NCBI GenBank assembly: GCA_045589355.1
Contig: JAZNOW010000021.1
Span: forward strand, 1-14,854
Direction: 5' to 3'
DNA length: 14,854 nt
From: RUG563 sp045589355
Lineage (GTDB): Bacteria; Bacillota; Clostridia; Christensenellales; Aristaeellaceae
Position 1 is the stretch's first letter; each line of letters starts with the position of its first letter. A model generated the notes under the pieces. The model saw only the letters and a program-made list of their open reading frames with translations. It did no database searches and was not told the DNA's origin. Positions 7,747-14,470 of the stretch are shown piece after piece. The translations under genes were made by a program, and so were the position numbers.

Positions 7747-8229
7747 ATGGACGTGAAAATTCTTGAAATCAGGAAAGAGCACTGCCCCGGCATACTGCTC
7801 ATTGGCAGGCGGTATGCAAGCGGCCCCAACTGGGGAGAATGGTGGGCAAACGACTGGTTTTCCAAGCTGGAAGCAAATCCGCGCCATCCCATGAACGAGG
7901 ATGCCTTCATCGGTGCTGTACGCATTGTGGACGGCTCGCCTGAATACTGGATCGGCATGTTTTTCCCTGTGGGCACCAAGGTACCGGAGGGGTTTGAAAG
8001 TGTGGAGATGGAAGAAACGGATTTTGCCGTATGCTTCCTGTATGCCAAGGAAAACAGCGGTGATTTTTACACCATGGAAACCCATGAAATGTGCCTGAAT
8101 GCCCTGAAAGAAATGGGATTCATCCGCCGGGAGGACAGCTGGTGCTTTGAACGGTATCAATGCCCCCGGTTTACCACCCCCGATGAACAGGGCAATGTGA
8201 TCCTGGATTACGGTATTTCTATCATGTAA
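7747..8229 (+). CDS. GyrI-like / AraC effector-binding-like hypothetical protein
   Basis: A 160-residue soluble protein with no signal peptide or membrane segment. An N-terminal strand (VKILEIRKEHCPG), a tryptophan-rich helix (NWGEWWANDWFSKLE), a central strand pair (YWIGMFFPVGTKVPEGF) and a C-terminal segment (FERYQCPRF, then VILDYGISI) resemble the GyrI-like small-molecule-binding fold, found alone or fused to AraC/MerR regulators. There is no DNA-binding domain. It is not a known pyrimidine enzyme, yet it lies between pyrF and pyrE on the same strand, 127 nt after pyrF and 83 nt before pyrE. ATG 7747 is close to the GGAAGGGG site (7735-7742); GTG 7753 has better spacing. Ligand and role are unknown, and the family call is by visual similarity. 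Confidence 0.6.
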   Translation: MDVKILEIRKEHCPGILLIGRRYASGPNWGEWWANDWFSKLEANPRHPMNEDAFIGAVRIVDGSPEYWIGMFFPVGTKVPEGFESVEMEETDFAVCFLYAKENSGDFYTMETHEMCLNALKEMGFIRREDSWCFERYQCPRFTTPDEQGNVILDYGISIM

Positions 8230-8240
8230 GGCGAAACGCT

Positions 8241-8270
8241 TTGGATGCCAAATCACAAAGTAAATAAAAT
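8241..8270 (+). promoter_or_regulatory. Weak candidate internal promoter before pyrE
   Basis: TTGGAT (8241-8246) and TAAAAT (8265-8270) are 18 bp apart in an AT-rich 83-nt gap that contrasts with the GC-rich genes around it. This might give extra transcription of pyrE-pyrB-pyrI. The match is imperfect and AT-rich spacers readily yield such matches. Confidence 0.28.
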
Positions 8271-8312
8271 TCTGCATTTTTAATTCTGAATTATCTGAAA
8301 GGAGAACGTATC

Positions 8313-8969
8313 ATGGAAGCTTACAAGCATGAGTTTATCGAATTTCTTGAGGGCGCCGGCGTGTTGAAGTTTGGCGATTTCACCGCCAAATCCGGCCGCA
8401 AAATTCCCTATTTCATCAATGCCGGCGATATCAAGACCGGTGACCAGATCGCCAAGCTTGGCGAATTCTACGCCCGGGCTTACCTGGAAAAGGTGGGCAA
8501 GAAGCGCACCGTGCTGTACGGCCCTGCCTACAAGGGCATTTCCATTGCCGTTTCTTCCGCGGTGGCCCTTTCCAAGGAAGGCCTGGACGTGCCCTTCTTC
8601 TTCAACCGCAAGGAAGTGAAGGATCACGGTGAAGGCGGCGTATTCGTGGGCTATGTGCCTAAAAGCGGGGAAGAAGTGGTGATCGTGGAAGACGTGATCA
8701 CCGCCGGCACTGCCATCCGCGAAAGCATGGCCATCCTGAGCAATCTGGAAGACGTGAAAGTGGCCGCCACCTTCATCATGGTGGACCGCAAGGAAAAGGG
8801 CAAGACCGAAAAGAGCGCCATGAGCGAAGTGGAAGCGGAATTCGGTTTCCCGGTCTATGCCGTGGTGGATGTGTACGACATCATTGAATACCTGGAAGAA
8901 GACGAAAAGAACGCTGAAAACGTGGCCCGCATCAAGAATTATCTGGCGGTGAACGGAGCGAAAGCATGA
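8313..8969 (+). CDS. pyrE: Orotate phosphoribosyltransferase
   Basis: Transfers the phosphoribosyl group from PRPP to orotate, giving OMP. The 218-residue length is usual for bacterial OPRTs. The PRPP-binding loop VVIVEDVITAGTAIRES (near residues 122-138) has the acidic pair and TAGTA turn of type I phosphoribosyltransferases. FNRKEVKDHGEGG is the flexible catalytic loop, and FGDFTAKSGRKIPYF is the N-terminal orotate-site region. AAAGGAG (8298-8304) gives ATG 8313 a clear ribosome binding site. The stop overlaps the pyrB start as ATGA. Confidence 0.96.
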   Translation: MEAYKHEFIEFLEGAGVLKFGDFTAKSGRKIPYFINAGDIKTGDQIAKLGEFYARAYLEKVGKKRTVLYGPAYKGISIAVSSAVALSKEGLDVPFFFNRKEVKDHGEGGVFVGYVPKSGEEVVIVEDVITAGTAIRESMAILSNLEDVKVAATFIMVDRKEKGKTEKSAMSEVEAEFGFPVYAVVDVYDIIEYLEEDEKNAENVARIKNYLAVNGAKA

Positions 8970-9883
8970 AACATCTGATCAATATTCTGGATCTGACGGT
9001 GGAAGAGATCAACGAAATGATCGACCTGGCCGATGACATTCTGGCCAATCCGGTAAAGTATCAGGATTGCTGCAACCATAAAATCCTGGCCACCCTGTTT
9101 TTTGAGCCTTCCACCCGCACTAGGCTGTCCTTTGAAAGCGCCATGCTTTCTCTTGGCGGCAAGGTGCTGGGCTTCTCGGAAGCCTCCTCTTCCTCCGCTG
9201 CCAAGGGCGAAAGCGTGGCGGATACCATTGAAGTGGTTTCCGGCTATGCGGACATCATCGCCATGCGCCATCCCAAGGAAGGCGCGCCCATGGTGGCCCA
9301 GGATCATGCCACCGTGCCCATCATCAATGCCGGCGACGGCGGCCATTTCCACCCCACCCAGACCCTCACCGACCTGATGACCATCCGCCACGAAAAGGGG
9401 CATTTTGATAACCTGACCATCGGCCTGTGCGGCGACCTGAAATTCGGCCGCACCGTGCACTCCCTCATCGGCGCCATGAGCCGCTACCCCGGGGTGAAGT
9501 TTGTGCTGGTGAGCCCGGAAGAATTGAAGCTGCCCAGCTTTGTGAAGCAGGAATACATCAAGGACAAGAATATCCCTTATGAACAGTATACCTCCCTGGA
9601 CGATGCCATCGGCCAGATGGATATCCTGTACATGACAAGGGTGCAGCGGGAACGCTTCTTCAACGAAGAAGACTACCTGCGCCTGAAGGACAGCTATATC
9701 CTGGATACCGAAAAGATGAAGCTGGGCAAGGAAGATCTGTGCGTTCTGCACCCTTTGCCCCGCGTGAACGAAATTACCACCGCTGTGGATAAGGACCCCC
9801 GTGCCTGCTACTTCAAACAGGCCCGGTACGGCAAGTTTATCCGCATGGCGCTGATGATGAAACTGCTGGGGGTGGAAGCATGA
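8966..9883 (+). CDS. pyrB: Aspartate carbamoyltransferase catalytic chain
   Basis: Joins carbamoyl phosphate to aspartate, the committed step of pyrimidine synthesis. At 305 residues it matches catalytic chains of this family. FEPSTRTRLSFE (46-57) is the carbamoyl-phosphate signature; K80 in the ASSSSAAKGES loop corresponds to the lysine donated to the neighbouring subunit's active site; HPTQTLTDL and HPLPRVNEI complete the two domains. It overlaps pyrE and pyrI by 4 nt at each end (ATGA both times), so pyrE-pyrB-pyrI are translationally coupled. An adjacent pyrI indicates the allosteric holoenzyme rather than the unregulated trimer of Bacillus. Confidence 0.97.
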   Translation: MKHLINILDLTVEEINEMIDLADDILANPVKYQDCCNHKILATLFFEPSTRTRLSFESAMLSLGGKVLGFSEASSSSAAKGESVADTIEVVSGYADIIAMRHPKEGAPMVAQDHATVPIINAGDGGHFHPTQTLTDLMTIRHEKGHFDNLTIGLCGDLKFGRTVHSLIGAMSRYPGVKFVLVSPEELKLPSFVKQEYIKDKNIPYEQYTSLDDAIGQMDILYMTRVQRERFFNEEDYLRLKDSYILDTEKMKLGKEDLCVLHPLPRVNEITTAVDKDPRACYFKQARYGKFIRMALMMKLLGVEA

Positions 9884-10296
9884 ATATCGACAGCATCCGT
9901 ACCGGTTATGTGATCGACCATATTACCGCCGGCAAGGGCATGGAGCTGTACCGCCTGCTGGGGCTGGAAGGGCTCAGCTGCCCCATTGCCATCATCCAGT
10001 ACGCTCCCAGCCGCAAAATGGGCCAGAAGGACATCATCAAAATCGACGCCGATATGCCCCTGAACTTTGACGTCATCGGCTTTGTGGACCCGGACGCTAC
10101 CGTGAACATCATCCGGGACGGCCGGCTGGTGGAAAAAAAGGTGCTCACCCTGCCTAAGACCCTGCGCAACGTGGTCAAGTGCAAAAACCCCCGCTGCATC
10201 ACCTCCGTGGAACAGGAACTGGACCATGTGTTCCGCCTGACGGACAAGGAAAAGAAAGTGTACCGCTGCATCTATTGCGACACCAAAAACGGCTGA
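9880..10296 (+). CDS. pyrI: Aspartate carbamoyltransferase regulatory chain
   Basis: Binds nucleotide effectors and links PyrB trimers into an allosteric complex. The 138-residue product is somewhat shorter than the roughly 153 residues of the Escherichia coli chain. The N-terminal nucleotide domain includes VIDHITAGKG (11-20) and the lysine of KIDADMPL. The C-terminal zinc domain has cysteines at 101, 106, 130 and 133 in a C-x4-C...C-x2-C arrangement, which forms the contact with PyrB. It overlaps pyrB by 4 nt and is the last pyr gene, followed 11 nt later by a strong terminator. Confidence 0.96.
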   Translation: MNIDSIRTGYVIDHITAGKGMELYRLLGLEGLSCPIAIIQYAPSRKMGQKDIIKIDADMPLNFDVIGFVDPDATVNIIRDGRLVEKKVLTLPKTLRNVVKCKNPRCITSVEQELDHVFRLTDKEKKVYRCIYCDTKNG

Positions 10297-10306
10297 CAAA
10301 GAACAG

Positions 10307-10343
10307 AACCGCTGCAGAAAGATTTTGCAGCGGTTTTTTGTTT
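10307..10343 (+). terminator. Intrinsic terminator of the pyr operon
   Basis: AACCGCTGCA (10307-10316) pairs perfectly with TGCAGCGGTT (10326-10335) across a 9-nt loop and merges into a T-tract through 10343. It lies 11 nt after the pyrI stop. The 35 nt at 10309-10343 are identical to 11530-11564 downstream of the next gene. Confidence 0.93.
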
Positions 10344-10348
10344 GGAAA

Positions 10349-10377
10349 TTGACGAAGCAAGCAGGTTTTGATAAAAT
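10349..10377 (+). promoter_or_regulatory. Promoter of the Hsp70-like gene
   Basis: TTGACG (10349-10354) and TAAAAT (10372-10377) are spaced by 17 bp, each one base off consensus, just downstream of the pyr terminator. The gene that follows is therefore a separate transcription unit. Confidence 0.72.
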
Positions 10378-10419
10378 GCAGGAAAAGCGAATGGAAAATT
10401 GGAAGGAGGGTGGATTGCA

Positions 10420-11502
10420 ATGGGCATACATGCAATTCATTTGGGTATGACGAACGCCTGGATTGCCAGGGTGAACAAATGCGGACTGCCGGAAGCGATC
10501 ATGGATCCTGATTACGGGATGAGCAGGGTGCCCATGGCGGTGTACATTGGTGCACAGGGAGAAGTGATCGTGGGGCAGCAAGCCATTGAGGCGGGCAATT
10601 TGGTGCCGGAACGGTTGATCCGGAATTTTTTGTATATGCAAGACAGAAGCGTGCATGGTATGCTGGCGATGATGAATGGCCGTACCTATACGCTTGAAAC
10701 CGTTTGTTCTTACATGGTAGAGCAGCTGCTTTGCATTGCCAGAGGCGCTGGCGAAGATGTGAAAAAGATTGTGCTTGTAACAGCCGCCTTTGATATGAAA
10801 GCCAGAGATGTGCTGATATCTGTTGTGAAAAAGATGGGCTTGGAACTGGTGGTTGCGGTGAATGAAATAACGGCAACTGCATGGTATTTGCCGGATGCGC
10901 TGTATGAAGCAGGCAAGACGGTGCTTGTGTATGATCTGGGCGGCACTGCGTTTCAGACGGCCCTTATACAGCTTAACATGAAGGACGGCTGTAAAGAGGC
11001 TAAAATAATCAGCTGCAAAGTGGATTCCTTTCTGGGCGGTGCCAGTTGGGATGGGCGGCTGTATGAACTGATTACCGAAAAATATAGTGAAAAGACGGGC
11101 CTTTTCCTGGAGGATGCGGAAGAAGATTCGCTGGCGGATCTTCACAGCCGGCTGGAGGGGCTAAAGGAGAGGCTGTCCATGAAAGACCGTGTCAGGGTCA
11201 AAGTGGCGGATGAATACGGCGGTACACACTTGGAAGTGACACGCGAAGAATTTGAGAATGCCTGTGAGCAATTACAGCAGGAAACGATCTTGTGTGTGGA
11301 TCAAATGCTGAATAACGCCGGCTATTCTGATGACCGCATTGATGCTGTATTGGCGGTTGGCGGAGGAGCGCGTATGCCCATGATTGAACGGATGCTGAAG
11401 GATCGGTTTGGCGATAAATGGATGGCTACGGGATATGAATGCAGCGCTGTTGAGGGTGCTGTTTTATATGGCATGGCGTTCCAGATGAACCGGGTGGGCT
11501 GA
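10420..11502 (+). CDS. Degenerate Hsp70-family ATPase-domain protein, no substrate-binding domain
   Basis: A 360-residue protein with the order of motifs of an Hsp70/actin nucleotide-binding domain: phosphate-1 region AIHLGMTNA (5-13), hinge region VNEITATAW (148-156), phosphate-2 region VYDLGGTAFQ (170-179), LGGASWDGRL (205-214) and adenosine motif AVGGGARMP (312-320). It ends where DnaK's linker and peptide-binding domain would begin. Key positions differ from DnaK: the phosphate-1 Asp is H7, phosphate-2 GGGTFD reads GGTAFQ, and the usual catalytic Lys region (near 66-72) shows no matching Lys. ATP may be bound but poorly hydrolysed. ATG 10420 is chosen because AAGGAGGG (10403-10410) sits 9 nt upstream. 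Codon use is less biased and more AT-rich than in the pyr genes. Partner and role unknown. Confidence 0.82.
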   Translation: MGIHAIHLGMTNAWIARVNKCGLPEAIMDPDYGMSRVPMAVYIGAQGEVIVGQQAIEAGNLVPERLIRNFLYMQDRSVHGMLAMMNGRTYTLETVCSYMVEQLLCIARGAGEDVKKIVLVTAAFDMKARDVLISVVKKMGLELVVAVNEITATAWYLPDALYEAGKTVLVYDLGGTAFQTALIQLNMKDGCKEAKIISCKVDSFLGGASWDGRLYELITEKYSEKTGLFLEDAEEDSLADLHSRLEGLKERLSMKDRVRVKVADEYGGTHLEVTREEFENACEQLQQETILCVDQMLNNAGYSDDRIDAVLAVGGGARMPMIERMLKDRFGDKWMATGYECSAVEGAVLYGMAFQMNRVG

Positions 11503-11528
11503 AATCCGAAGGAGAGGCTTTGCCCGAT

Positions 11529-11564
11529 GCCGCTGCAGAAAGATTTTGCAGCGGTTTTTTGTTT
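11529..11564 (+). terminator. Terminator of the Hsp70-like gene, duplicate of the pyr terminator
   Basis: CCGCTGCA (11530-11537) pairs with TGCAGCGG (11547-11554), followed by a T-tract. Positions 11530-11564 are identical to 10309-10343, loop and trailing GTTT included. It starts 27 nt after the Hsp70-like stop. Confidence 0.92.
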
Positions 11565-11589
11565 CAAAAAGCATTTTTCGCGGTATATT
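11562..11589 (+). promoter_or_regulatory. Weak candidate promoter for the rubredoxin-flavodiiron pair
   Basis: TATATT (11584-11589) is a reasonable -10 box, but the best -35 (TTTCAA at 11562-11567, 16-bp spacer) is poor and overlaps the end of the terminator. The pair needs a promoter about here because a terminator stands just upstream. The low match may mean an activator is involved. Confidence 0.35.
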
Positions 11590-11643
11590 ATGTGTGTCAG
11601 CTGAAAAGCGGCCATTGAAAAAGAAAGAAAGGTGCGATAAAAT

Positions 11644-11799
11644 ATGAAATATGTATGCGACGTGTGCGGCTGGGAATATGACGAAGAATTGGGTTATCCG
11701 GAAGCGGACATTGCCCCCGGTACCAAATTTGAAGACCTGCCTGAAGATTTTGAATGCCCCCTTTGCGGCGTGGGCAAGGATCAGTTCAGCGAAGCATAA
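11644..11799 (+). CDS. Rubredoxin
   Basis: A 51-residue iron electron carrier of standard length. CDVCGW (5-10) and CPLCG (38-42) give the four cysteines of the Fe(Cys)4 site, and the middle segment GYPEADIAPGTKFEDLPEDF is the typical rubredoxin core that ends in the conserved Asp-Phe before the second cysteine pair. ATG 11644 follows GAAAGG near 11627-11632, somewhat distant. It is 26 nt upstream of the flavodiiron gene, its likely electron acceptor, so the two form one small operon for handling oxygen or nitric oxide. Confidence 0.96.
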   Translation: MKYVCDVCGWEYDEELGYPEADIAPGTKFEDLPEDFECPLCGVGKDQFSEA

Positions 11800-11825
11800 A
11801 AACAATTGCAAGGGAGAATGAAACC

Positions 11826-12977
11826 ATGCGTATCACCGAAGATATCCGTTATGTGGGCGTGAATGACCATAAAATTGATCTGTTCGAGGGCCAGTACATT
11901 GTGCCAAACGGCATGGCCTACAATTCCTACGTTATTCTGGACGAAAAGATCGCCGTGATGGATGCGGTGGATCAGCATTTCGGAAAAGAATGGCTGGATA
12001 AGGTGGAAAATGTGCTGGCAGGCCGGCAGCCGGATTATCTGGTGGTGCATCACATGGAGCCCGATCACTCCGCCAATGTGGCCTTGTTCCTGGAAAAGTA
12101 CCCCATGGCGCAGGTGGTGGCCTCTGCCCGGGCCTTCCCCATGATGAAGATGTACTTTGGTCAGGAATATGAGGACAGGCGCATCATCGCAAAAGAAGGG
12201 GATACCCTGCCCCTTGGCAGGCATACCCTGCACTTCGTGCTGGCACCCATGGTACATTGGCCCGAAGTGATGATGAGCTGGGATGAAAAAGACAAGGTGC
12301 TCTTCTCCGCCGATGCCTTCGGCAAGTTCGGCGCGCTGGACATGGAGGAAGAATGGGCCTGCGAAGCACGGCGTTATTACATCGGCATTGTGGGCAAGTA
12401 TGGCGCACAGGTGCAGCAGGTGCTGAAAAAAGCGGCTGCGCTGGAGATCAACACCATCTGCGCCCTGCATGGCCCGGTGCTGCAGCAGCCTTTGGATGAG
12501 TATTTCCGGCTGTACGATATCTGGTCCTCCTACAATGTGGAAACGGAAGGCGTGGCCATTGCTTACACCTCCGTGTATGGCCACACCAAGGAAGCGGCGC
12601 TGCTGCTGGCAAAAGAACTGGAAGACAAGGGCGTGAAGGTGGCCCTTTCCGACCTGGCCCGGGATGATATGGCCGAAGCGGTGGAAGATGCGTTCCGCTA
12701 TGGCAAGCTGGTGCTGGCCACCACCACCTACAACGGCGATATCTTCCCCTTCATGCGTACCTTCATCCATCACCTGACCGAACGGGGCTATCAGAACCGG
12801 AAGGTGGCCTTCATCGAAAACGGCTCCTGGGCACCCCAGGCCGCCCGCATCATGAAGGGCATGCTGGAAAACAGCAAGAACCTTGCTTTCGCCGATACCA
12901 CCGTCAAAATCATGGCTGCGCTCAACGAACAGAGCCTGCAGCAAATCCATCAGCTGGCGGACGAAATGGCGCAATAA
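11826..12977 (+). CDS. fprA: Flavodiiron protein (A-type flavoprotein, oxygen/NO reductase)
   Basis: Reduces O2 to water or NO to N2O in the cytoplasm of anaerobes, taking electrons from rubredoxin. The 383-residue product has an N-terminal metallo-beta-lactamase-like domain (about 1-240) with the full diiron ligand set: H76, E78, D80 and H81 in HMEPDHS, H144 in VHWPE, D163 in SADAFG, and H215 in LHGP. A C-terminal flavodoxin domain follows, with the FMN phosphate loop TSVYGHT (248-254) and TTTYNGD downstream. It has no extra C-terminal domain. ATG 11826 has AGGGAG (11811-11816) 9 nt upstream. Rubredoxin lies 26 nt before it. Whether O2 or NO is the main substrate cannot be told from sequence. 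The repeat block starts directly after the stop. Confidence 0.96.
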   Translation: MRITEDIRYVGVNDHKIDLFEGQYIVPNGMAYNSYVILDEKIAVMDAVDQHFGKEWLDKVENVLAGRQPDYLVVHHMEPDHSANVALFLEKYPMAQVVASARAFPMMKMYFGQEYEDRRIIAKEGDTLPLGRHTLHFVLAPMVHWPEVMMSWDEKDKVLFSADAFGKFGALDMEEEWACEARRYYIGIVGKYGAQVQQVLKKAAALEINTICALHGPVLQQPLDEYFRLYDIWSSYNVETEGVAIAYTSVYGHTKEAALLLAKELEDKGVKVALSDLARDDMAEAVEDAFRYGKLVLATTTYNGDIFPFMRTFIHHLTERGYQNRKVAFIENGSWAPQAARIMKGMLENSKNLAFADTTVKIMAALNEQSLQQIHQLADEMAQ

Positions 12978-13510
12978 CCAGGGCCACCAGGGGCATCGCC
13001 CCTGGACCCAGTAGCGGACCAGGGATGCCATCCCTGGACCCAGTGGCGGAAGTAGTCGGTTTGGCGAACAAACAATTTCCCGCCGGGGCTTGAGGAAACA
13101 ATGCGGGGTTTCACCCCACACCCCAGCAGGGATATCATCCCTGCACCCAGTGGCGGATGTCATTGGCTTGGCTATCAAGCAATTTCCCGCTGCAGCTTAT
13201 AAGAAAATCGAAACATTGCAAATCGAGCGTACCTCACCATACACACACGTTTGAGAGAAAAGACAGTCACATTGCGAATAGGGTGTGGCACAGCCCACGG
13301 GCTGGGCGGTGTTCCACCGCCTGCCGGATGCTTTTGCATCCGGGGAAAACATGAAAAAAGGTCGGTGGGAAAGCTTGCTTTCCCACCGACCTCTTTTCAA
13401 TGTTTTCATTGCGCCCGTGGCTGAAACCGCATCGTTTTCTCAAGCATCATGCGGAAGCAACCGTTTTCAATGCATCCTCTTTTGTCGCAGGAAGGGTGCA
13501 GGGCGGATCG
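12978..13510. repeat. Right modular repeat block, inverted copy of 1-600
   Basis: This convergent gap between the flavodiiron gene and the acetyltransferase holds no gene. Read on the - strand it follows the same module order as the left block, lacking the extra module at left 379-445. 13069-13148 matches left 445-525 and 13293-13385 is identical to left 131-223. Small palindromes of the CAGGG..CCCTG type occur at about 12988-13004, 13020-13036 and 13128-13144. The repeats begin at the base after the fprA stop, so they fill the space without entering the genes. Confidence 0.85.
13348..13412. terminator. Perfect palindromic bidirectional terminator in right repeat
   Basis: GGTCGGTGGGAAAGC (13360-13374) pairs with GCTTTCCCACCGACC (13377-13391) without mismatch. 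An A-rich run lies before it (13353-13359) and a T-rich run after it (13392-13398), and the flanks AAAACATG and CAATGTTTTC extend the symmetry. Placed between convergent genes, it is well suited to end transcripts from both sides. Confidence 0.75.
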
Positions 13511-13795
13511 CCCTGCCGAGGGGGGACAGGGGGCGCGTAGCCCCCTGATTCGCCGTTTCGCAAGCAGCGCGCGGCAACAGGTTTTATGGATAAGTTGCGC
13601 GTTATCGCGTACTGGGTGCAGGGGCGATGCCCCTGCCGAGGGGGTACGGGGGCCGCGTAGGCCCCTGCTTCGCCGTTTCGCAAGTAGCGCGCGGAAACAG
13701 GTTTTATGGATAAGTTGCGCGTTTTCGCGTACTGGGTCCAGGGGCGATGCCCCTGGTGGGTGCAGGGACGATGCCCCTGGTGGGTGGTTCCGCAG
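13496..13795. repeat. 120-bp tandem direct repeat, two units plus partial third
   Basis: Units at 13496-13615 and 13616-13735 align without gaps at exactly 120 bp with 13 differences by my count (about 89% identity). A third partial start at 13736 carries only the leading palindrome, itself doubled (13739-13755 and 13763-13779), and stops just before the acetyltransferase gene. Each full unit holds a CAGGG..CCCTG palindrome, a second hairpin with a GCGTA loop, and a CGCG-T-rich-CGCG mini-hairpin. There are no unique spacers, so it is not a CRISPR array. Open frames across it are repeat-derived. Confidence 0.88.
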
Positions 13796-13799
13796 TTGA

Positions 13800-14354
13800 T
13801 TATGCCAGGATGTCTGCCACGGTGGTTTTATCCAGCAGGGGAAAGGGGATGGGCTCGGCAGGGCAATTTTCAGCCGGGTTCAATTCCAGCTGCAAAAAGC
13901 ACACATCCCGCCATTTGCCCAGCTTGTAGCCGGCGTTTTTGAAGCGGCCCACTTCCACAAAGGCGAAGTGCCGGTGCAGGGCGATGGAAGGGTCGTTGGG
14001 CAGGGTGATGCAGGAGAAAGCGCTCTGGAAGCGCTGGAGTTTCAAAAGGGAGAGCAGGCGTTTCATCAGGCCTTTGCCGATGCCAAGGCCCCGGCAGGCC
14101 TCATCCACATAGATGCTGATTTCCACCGCCCAGCGATAGGCCTCCTTTTCCCGGAAGCGGGCGGCATAGGCGTAGCCCAGCACCCGGCCTTCCCGTTCGC
14201 ACACAAGGATGGGGTAAGGCGCATGGATTTTGTGCAAAAAATCCGCCTCCGTCAGGGGCGTATCGGCAAAGGTGATGGCGGTTTTTTCCACATAAGGGGC
14301 GTATATTTCGCAAAGACGCAGGGCATTTTTTTCTTCAGCGGGGCGGTACAGCAT
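13800..14354 (-). CDS. GNAT N-acetyltransferase, phosphinothricin/methionine sulfoximine type
   Basis: A 184-residue acetyl-CoA-dependent transferase. The acetyl-CoA loop RGLGIG (88-93) follows VEISIYVDEAC. AAYA..R..EAYRW, LPNDPSIALH and NAGYKLGKWRDVCFLQLEL give the pattern of the Pat/MddA-like subgroup, which acetylates amino-acid analogues such as phosphinothricin or methionine sulfoximine; the natural substrate here is not known. The tail after residue 158 is a proline-rich extension. ATG at 14354 is preceded on the - strand by GGAAAGGAAGG at about 7 nt. It has its own promoter, is convergent with fprA and divergent from pckA, and its stop abuts the repeat cluster. Confidence 0.88.
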   Translation of the reverse strand: MLYRPAEEKNALRLCEIYAPYVEKTAITFADTPLTEADFLHKIHAPYPILVCEREGRVLGYAYAARFREKEAYRWAVEISIYVDEACRGLGIGKGLMKRLLSLLKLQRFQSAFSCITLPNDPSIALHRHFAFVEVGRFKNAGYKLGKWRDVCFLQLELNPAENCPAEPIPFPLLDKTTVADILA

Positions 14355-14379
14355 GGGGCATCCTTCCTTTCCGGGAAAC

Positions 14380-14408
14380 AGTATACCCTGCCCGGGAGGG
14401 ACGGTCAA
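14380..14408 (-). promoter_or_regulatory. Promoter of the GNAT gene
   Basis: On the - strand TTGACC (14408-14403) and TATACT (14385-14380) are separated by 17 bp. Transcription would start near 14373, giving a leader of about 20 nt that contains the GGAAGG ribosome site. The spacer contains a CCCGGG palindrome (14391-14396). Confidence 0.75.
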
Positions 14409-14470
14409 GCAGTTATTGATTGCAAATGACCAATTCCTGTCACATTTTTGCACTTTGCCGTATTGCTTTT

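Noticed and set aside
11781..13178. Long - strand open frame opposite the flavodiiron gene
   Set aside because: Antisense shadow of fprA continuing into the repeat block; no family resemblance.
13496..13795. CRISPR array
   Set aside because: The period is 120 bp, the units are imperfect and contiguous, and there are no unique spacers and no cas genes.
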